NCBI GenBank assembly: GCA_964500805.1
Contig: CAZCQH010000027.1
Location: 1-64,000, forward strand
Length of the DNA: 64,000 nucleotides
Reading direction: 5' to 3'
From: Ga0077555 sp964500805
Lineage (GTDB): Bacteria > Pseudomonadota > Alphaproteobacteria > Rhizobiales > Hyphomicrobiaceae
Shown: positions 60,170 to 64,000 of the stretch, one piece after another
How the letters are laid out: each line of letters opens with the position of its first letter
Position numbering within the stretch: position 1 is the first letter of the stretch
The notes under the pieces: generated by a model
What the model saw: the letters and a program-made list of their open reading frames with translations, nothing else
What the model was told of the DNA's origin: nothing
The model's database searches: none
Made by a program: the position numbers and the translations under genes

Positions 60170-61363
60170 ATGGAACCGCTGAACTACGACGACCTGAGAA
60201 AGCTCGCCAAAAAGCGGCTGCCGAAGATCTGCTTTGACTTCATCGAAGGCGGGCTCGACGACGAGGTGGGTCTCGAGCGCAACGTGTATGGCTTCGAACG
60301 TCATCGCCTCGTGCCGAAGTACATGGTCGACGTGACTAAGCGCACGCAGACCACCGAGATCTTCGGCAAGACCTACTCGCAGCCCGTCGGCATCGCGCCG
60401 ACCGGCGGCATCGGCCTCTTCCGCCCCGGCGCCGACATGATGCTCGCGGCAGCGGCGCGGAAGGCCAACATCCCCTTCATCATGTCCGGCGCCTCGACCG
60501 ATTCGATCGAGAACCTTGCCCGGGTGGCGCCCGATCATGGATGGTACCAGATGTACACGGCCAAGGATAAGTCCATCTCCATGGACATGATCAAGCGCGC
60601 CAAGGATGCCGGGCTTTCGACCTACGTGATCACGGTCGACGTGCCGGTCTCCTCGAACCGAGAGCGCAACAAGCGCAACGGCTTCAAGCGGCCGCTGCGC
60701 ATGCCCTTGAAAACGATGCTCGAGGCGATGACGCATCCGGCCTGGATGGCGGAGCATTTCCCCATCAAGCTGAAGAACGGCACCTCGACGCCGATGCTCT
60801 CGAATTGGGCGAGATATGCAGGCCCTGGCGCCGAGAACGATCCGGAAAAGGTCGCAACGTTCCAGACCACGCAAACCAATCCGCCGCTCGACTGGGACGA
60901 CATCGCACGTTTCCGCGAAGCCTGGCCGAGGAAAATGGTGCTGAAAGGCGTGATGCACCCCTCGGATGCCGAGCGCGCAGCGCGCCTTGGCATCGACGGC
61001 CTGATGGTCTCGAACCACGGCGGCCGGCAGCTTGACCGCGCGCCCTCGCCCGTCGAGGTGCTCCCCGCCATCCGTGACGCGGTCGGCGACAAGATGACCC
61101 TGATGCTCGACAGTGGTGTCCGCCGCGGCTCGGATGTCGTCACAGCGCTCTGCCTCGGCGCCAAGATGTGCTTCGTCGGCCGCATGACGCTCTATGGCGT
61201 TTGCGCCGGCGGCGAGGCCATGGCGAGCCATGCGCTCGGCATTCTGAAGAACGAGGTCGACCTGGTGATGGGCAACATGGGTGCGCCCGACATCAAGAGT
61301 CTTGGCCCCGACTTCCTGATGTGGGACGATCAGGCAGACTTGCGCCGCAACACCCGGCCGTGA
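60170..61363 (+). CDS. FMN-dependent alpha-hydroxy-acid oxidase/dehydrogenase (LldD/GOX family)
   Basis: This 397-residue TIM-barrel flavoprotein oxidises 2-hydroxy acids such as lactate, glycolate or mandelate. It begins MEPLNYDDLRKLAKKRLPKICFDFIEGGLDDEVGLERN. PTGGIGLFRPGADMMLAAAARKANIPFIMSGAST and the active site SNHGGRQLDRAPSPVEVLP with catalytic His (near residue 283) are intact, as is DSGVRRGSDVVTALCLGAKMCFVGRM. The substrate cannot be told. A cupin and a VOC gene follow on the same strand and may act in the same pathway. Confidence 0.93.
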   Translation: MEPLNYDDLRKLAKKRLPKICFDFIEGGLDDEVGLERNVYGFERHRLVPKYMVDVTKRTQTTEIFGKTYSQPVGIAPTGGIGLFRPGADMMLAAAARKANIPFIMSGASTDSIENLARVAPDHGWYQMYTAKDKSISMDMIKRAKDAGLSTYVITVDVPVSSNRERNKRNGFKRPLRMPLKTMLEAMTHPAWMAEHFPIKLKNGTSTPMLSNWARYAGPGAENDPEKVATFQTTQTNPPLDWDDIARFREAWPRKMVLKGVMHPSDAERAARLGIDGLMVSNHGGRQLDRAPSPVEVLPAIRDAVGDKMTLMLDSGVRRGSDVVTALCLGAKMCFVGRMTLYGVCAGGEAMASHALGILKNEVDLVMGNMGAPDIKSLGPDFLMWDDQADLRRNTRP

Positions 61364-61441
61364 CGCTGGTGATCGGCCTGCGGTCTGGCACCGCGCCGAA
61401 GTTTGAAGCGAAGGCAATCGCAACGTTCGAAGGAGGAACTC

Positions 61442-61870
61442 ATGGACAGCAAGCCGCTCTCAGGAAAGCAGTGGAATTTCAGCCACAGTGAAGCAGCAAA
61501 GGCCCATTGGGAGCCAGGCCTCCGCGAGATCTTCGAGTACCGTGATCTCGGGTGGAAGGACTCGAGCAAAGGTGACTACGTCGCCCACATCGTGAAGGCC
61601 AACGGCAAGGAGCAGGCGGACAAGGTGCAGCAGTGGCACGTCCACGACTGCAACTTCCAATTCGTCTACGTGCTCAACGGCTGGGCCAAGTTCGAGTACG
61701 CCGGCCAAGGCGTGAAGACGATCAAGAAGGGCGACTGCATCAACCAGATCCCCGGCATCCCGCATCGTGAGATCGAGTGCTCGAAGGATTTCGAGGTGCT
61801 CGAGATCGTGTCGCCAGCCGACTTCAAGACCCGCATTGTTCCCGCGCCGACGCAACAAGCCGCGGAGTGA
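61442..61870 (+). CDS. Cupin-domain protein
   Basis: This 142-residue protein starts at ATG 61442, just after an ideal ribosome site (GAAGGAGGAACTC). The cupin is around residues 50–125, with the metal-ligand motif HVHDCNFQFVYVLNGWAKFEY in which the histidines fit the first cupin motif, and PGIPHREIECSKDFEVLEI the second. It has no other domain. The 78-bp spacing from the flavoprotein gene supports an operon. Enzymatic role is unknown. Confidence 0.88.
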   Translation: MDSKPLSGKQWNFSHSEAAKAHWEPGLREIFEYRDLGWKDSSKGDYVAHIVKANGKEQADKVQQWHVHDCNFQFVYVLNGWAKFEYAGQGVKTIKKGDCINQIPGIPHREIECSKDFEVLEIVSPADFKTRIVPAPTQQAAE

Positions 61871-62003
61871 TTAACGGTTGGTGCGCGTGTTGACTTCGAT
61901 CACTGCGCGACACCGCGCGGGTGCCAGACCTCGGTCCGGCGCCCGCTCCTCTTTGACGGGCCGTTTGGCCATACAGCATAGGCAGCCAATCCGAGGAGAC
62001 CCC

Positions 62004-62402
62004 ATGGCCATCCAGCGCATGGACCACTTCACGATTCTGACCAAAGACTCGAAGGCGACCGCCAAGTTCTATAGCGACATCATGGGTTTCACCGTCGGTG
62101 ACCGTCCGAATTTCGCGTTTCCGGGGATCTGGCTTTGGAACGACGGCAAGCCCATCCTGCACGTGATCGAGAAGCCCGAGATCCCTCAAGGCACGGGCGT
62201 GCTCGACCACATGGCCTATTGGGGCACGGATCTCGCCGGCTACATCAAGAAGCTCAAGGACCGGAACATGCCCTATGAGCTGCGCCGCCTGCCCGAGGGT
62301 GGTTTCGGCGCGGGCATGTGGCAGCTGTTTTTCTATGACCCGAACGGCGCGCGCGTCGAAATCGACCTCGCCGCGACCGAGGTGCCGCCGCCAGGCGCTT
62401 GA
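62004..62402 (+). CDS. VOC-family (glyoxalase/bleomycin-resistance-type) protein
   Basis: This 132-residue protein starts MAIQRMDHFTILTKDSKATA at ATG 62004 with GAGGAGACCCC upstream. One VOC module is complete: DHFTILTKDSKATAKFYSDIMGF supplies a metal His, HVIEKPEI, GVLDHMAYWGTDL the second His, and LFFYDPNGARVEIDL the closing Glu. Such modules dimerise and act on small substrates through a divalent metal. It follows the cupin gene by 133 bp. Confidence 0.9.
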   Translation: MAIQRMDHFTILTKDSKATAKFYSDIMGFTVGDRPNFAFPGIWLWNDGKPILHVIEKPEIPQGTGVLDHMAYWGTDLAGYIKKLKDRNMPYELRRLPEGGFGAGMWQLFFYDPNGARVEIDLAATEVPPPGA

Positions 62403-62530
62403 GCGCGGCTCTCAAGAGCTGTCGCTGCTTGAATCGAAGCGCAGAATCATCGAGCAGTCCCGTTTCGGTGGACTGCTTCGGTCGTGGCTCAAGCCGGTGG
62501 GCTCGGGCCACCTCTTCGGAACCCAGCGCG

Positions 62531-63022
62531 CTATCGGCGCAGCGTCAGCCCCGCGACACCGACGGCAAGGTTCAAGCCGGTCTGGCCCTGCACGCTCAGC
62601 GGCTGCAGCACCACCGACTTCTGGCTGCCCCCGACCAGCACATTGGCACCGCCCCCTATCGCAACCGCGACCTCGGCGGAGGCTCCCCCATAAGTGCCGG
62701 AGAGCACACCTGGAGCCAGCGATGCTGCCGAGCCGAGAACGGTCCAGATCATCGTGCTCGCCGTCTTGAAACCCACGTCGAGCCCCACCTTGGTGATCGT
62801 GGCCGAGTAATTCTGTGGCTTGCCGCTGCCCGCCGGCACGTAGATGCAAGACAGCCTTTCCGTGGAGCCGAGCACAAGGCCAACAGAGCCTTTGCCCTGG
62901 CATGTCAGGGTGCCTGCGAGCACCTTGGGGCTGTCTTGGGCCAGCGCGGAGGCTACCGGCGTGACAACGAGCACCGCCGCGACTGTCGCAGCGGAGATCA
63001 GCGAAGCTCTGAAGTTCGTCAT
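62531..63022 (-). CDS. DUF992-domain secreted protein
   Basis: This 163-residue protein begins MTNFRASLISAATVAAVLVV at 63020–63022 with a signal peptide cleaved near ASALAQ. The mature part starts AGTLTCQGKGSVGLVLGSTERLSCIYVP, the DUF992 hallmark with two conserved cysteines, and continues YSATITKVGLDVGFKTASTMIWTVLG and GTYGGASAEVAVAIGGGANVLVGG. DUF992 proteins are abundant in Hyphomicrobiales and uncharacterised. It is convergent with the VOC gene; the 265-bp gap to the exonuclease gene shows no gene. Confidence 0.9.
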   Translation of the reverse strand: MTNFRASLISAATVAAVLVVTPVASALAQDSPKVLAGTLTCQGKGSVGLVLGSTERLSCIYVPAGSGKPQNYSATITKVGLDVGFKTASTMIWTVLGSAASLAPGVLSGTYGGASAEVAVAIGGGANVLVGGSQKSVVLQPLSVQGQTGLNLAVGVAGLTLRR

Positions 63023-63287
63023 GTGTCCCCCATCTGAATGTGACGCGTGTGACATCCGCACTGCTCGCGTCCCTTCTTTATCCAAAACCCAATCAATCGC
63101 CGTCCGCAACCGCCTTGCGAGAGATCAAAGACACGTCGTACCGATCGGAGCTGCGTTGCTGTTCGGCAGGCCGTCGTAGCAGAAGATTGCGATTGAGCTG
63201 GCGCGCATGCCGACGATGGCGCTATGCCGTGCGAGCTGGTGATCTAGCCGGGCCAGCCATGCGCCGGCCAGCGAACATTGAAGCACG

Positions 63288-64000
63288 ATGAACACGGCAT
63301 TTGAGTCCTGGCTTCGCCCCGACACAGCGGGGCTCTGGTGCGAACCCGGCGGGTTCCACATCGATCCCGCCCGCGCAGTCGATCGCGCCATTATCACGCA
63401 CGGCCATTCGGACCATGCACGGCCTGGTCATGCGGCGGTCCTCGCCACGCCCGAGACCCTCGACGTGATGCGCATCCGGCTCGGAGACGGTGCAGGCGGG
63501 CGGCTCGAGGAGCTGCCCTACGGGGTCGTGCAGCGCATCGGCGACGTCGATGTATCGCTCAGGCCTGCGGGCCACATCTTGGGCAGCGCTCAGGTCGTGA
63601 TCGAATACAACGGTCAGCGCGCCGTGATTTCTGGCGACTACAAGCGGAGCGCCGATCCGACCTGCGCCCCGTTCGAGCTGGTGCCTTGCGATCTTTTCAT
63701 CACGGAGGCCACGTTCGGATTGCCCGTGTTCCGCCACGAGCCCGACTGCAGCGAGATCGCCAAGCTGCTCGCTTCGGTCGCACAGTTTCCCGAGCGTACG
63801 CACCTCGTCGGCGTCTATGGCCTCGGCAAGTGCCAGCGGCTGATCGCGCTGCTGCGCCGCGCCGGCTATGACAAGCCGATCTGGTTGCATGGCGCGTTGA
63901 TTGGGATGTGCGCGCTTTACGAGAACCTGGGCGTCGCGCTGGGCGAGCTGCGGGCCGTGGCGGAGGCCGACACTTCGCTCGCCGGCGAGATCGTGCTCTG
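63288..64000 (+). CDS. Ligase-associated DNA exonuclease, metallo-beta-lactamase fold (partial)
   Basis: The first 237 residues of this protein are visible; it runs off the right edge. It starts MNTAFESWLRPDTAGLWCEP at ATG 63288. Zinc ligands are in ITHGHSDHARPGH (HxHxDH motif near residue 40) and PAGHILGSAQVVIEYNGQRAVISGDYKR. The opening resembles the ligase-associated exonuclease family, which is encoded with ATP-dependent ligase and Lhr helicase in a DNA-repair operon. The downstream partners lie outside the window. Confidence 0.88.
   Translation, partial: MNTAFESWLRPDTAGLWCEPGGFHIDPARAVDRAIITHGHSDHARPGHAAVLATPETLDVMRIRLGDGAGGRLEELPYGVVQRIGDVDVSLRPAGHILGSAQVVIEYNGQRAVISGDYKRSADPTCAPFELVPCDLFITEATFGLPVFRHEPDCSEIAKLLASVAQFPERTHLVGVYGLGKCQRLIALLRRAGYDKPIWLHGALIGMCALYENLGVALGELRAVAEADTSLAGEIVL

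Noticed and set aside
62403..62530. Terminator between the convergent VOC and DUF992 genes
   Set aside because: Only a 6-bp stem (cagtcc/ggactg) without a T-run is seen.

Overview
The window is a high-GC, gene-dense chromosomal stretch from an alphaproteobacterium, most likely of the order Hyphomicrobiales (Rhizobiales). This is inferred from protein families and gene order (M48 protease–DsbA–accB–accC, DUF992, BcsS, EI-Ntr PtsP, RsfS–RlmH, DUF4332) and from the many small catabolic and transport units typical of soil members. There is no rRNA, convincing tRNA, CRISPR array, prophage or intact insertion sequence. I placed about 59 protein genes.

Layout. 1–4.0 kb: a minus-strand branched-chain amino-acid-type ABC transporter (livG-livF-livH-livM-binding protein, the last cut by the edge). 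4.3–5.6 kb: an OsmC-family gene with an in-frame TGA at the conserved second redox cysteine, then a citryl-CoA-lyase-like gene. 6.1–14.6 kb: aminotransferase, M48 protease, DsbA-like protein, accBC, cysDN. 14.6–19.7 kb: EamA exporter, a tandem 125-bp repeat array, a 3-hydroxyisobutyrate-dehydrogenase-type gene, a phospholipase-C-like/DUF4332 fusion, and a methyltransferase remnant. 19.7–23.8 kb: a minus-strand catabolic group (alpha/beta-barrel protein, flavoprotein dehydrogenase, EthD protein, LLM flavin oxidoreductase). 24–30 kb: a cell-surface polysaccharide group with a 1120-residue GH18–deacetylase–glycosyltransferase fusion and a BcsS-like outer-membrane protein. 30–41 kb: small membrane proteins, hydantoinase/oxoprolinase, GST, GNAT, a second dehydrogenase paralogue, CMD protein, D-hydantoinase, kinase/P-loop fusion. 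41–53.7 kb: cytochrome b561, SDR, class III aminotransferase, RodZ-like protein, PtsP, LysC, UbiG, TauE/SafE, Ald, TsaC. 54–64 kb: acyl-CoA dehydrogenase, EEP hydrolase, TfdA-like dioxygenase, enoyl-CoA hydratase, RsfS, RlmH, an FMN 2-hydroxy-acid oxidase with cupin and VOC genes, DUF992, and the start of a ligase-associated exonuclease.

Most notable: (1) the OsmC gene at 4289–4744 looks like a selenoprotein gene. UGA sits exactly where the family has Cys in a CPLY motif, reading continues in frame for 21 codons of good family sequence, and a 7-bp hairpin with a GGUC loop lies 13 nt after the UGA, as in bacterial SECIS elements. A nonsense mutation is the competing explanation. (2) Two inverted copies of a roughly 300-bp non-coding module, about 27.5 kb apart, each carry a near-consensus parS site (tgcttcacgtgaaaca). 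(3) A 160-bp MITE-like element with 15-bp perfect terminal inverted repeats lies upstream of one dehydrogenase paralogue, and a threefold tandem array of a related half-element lies upstream of the other.
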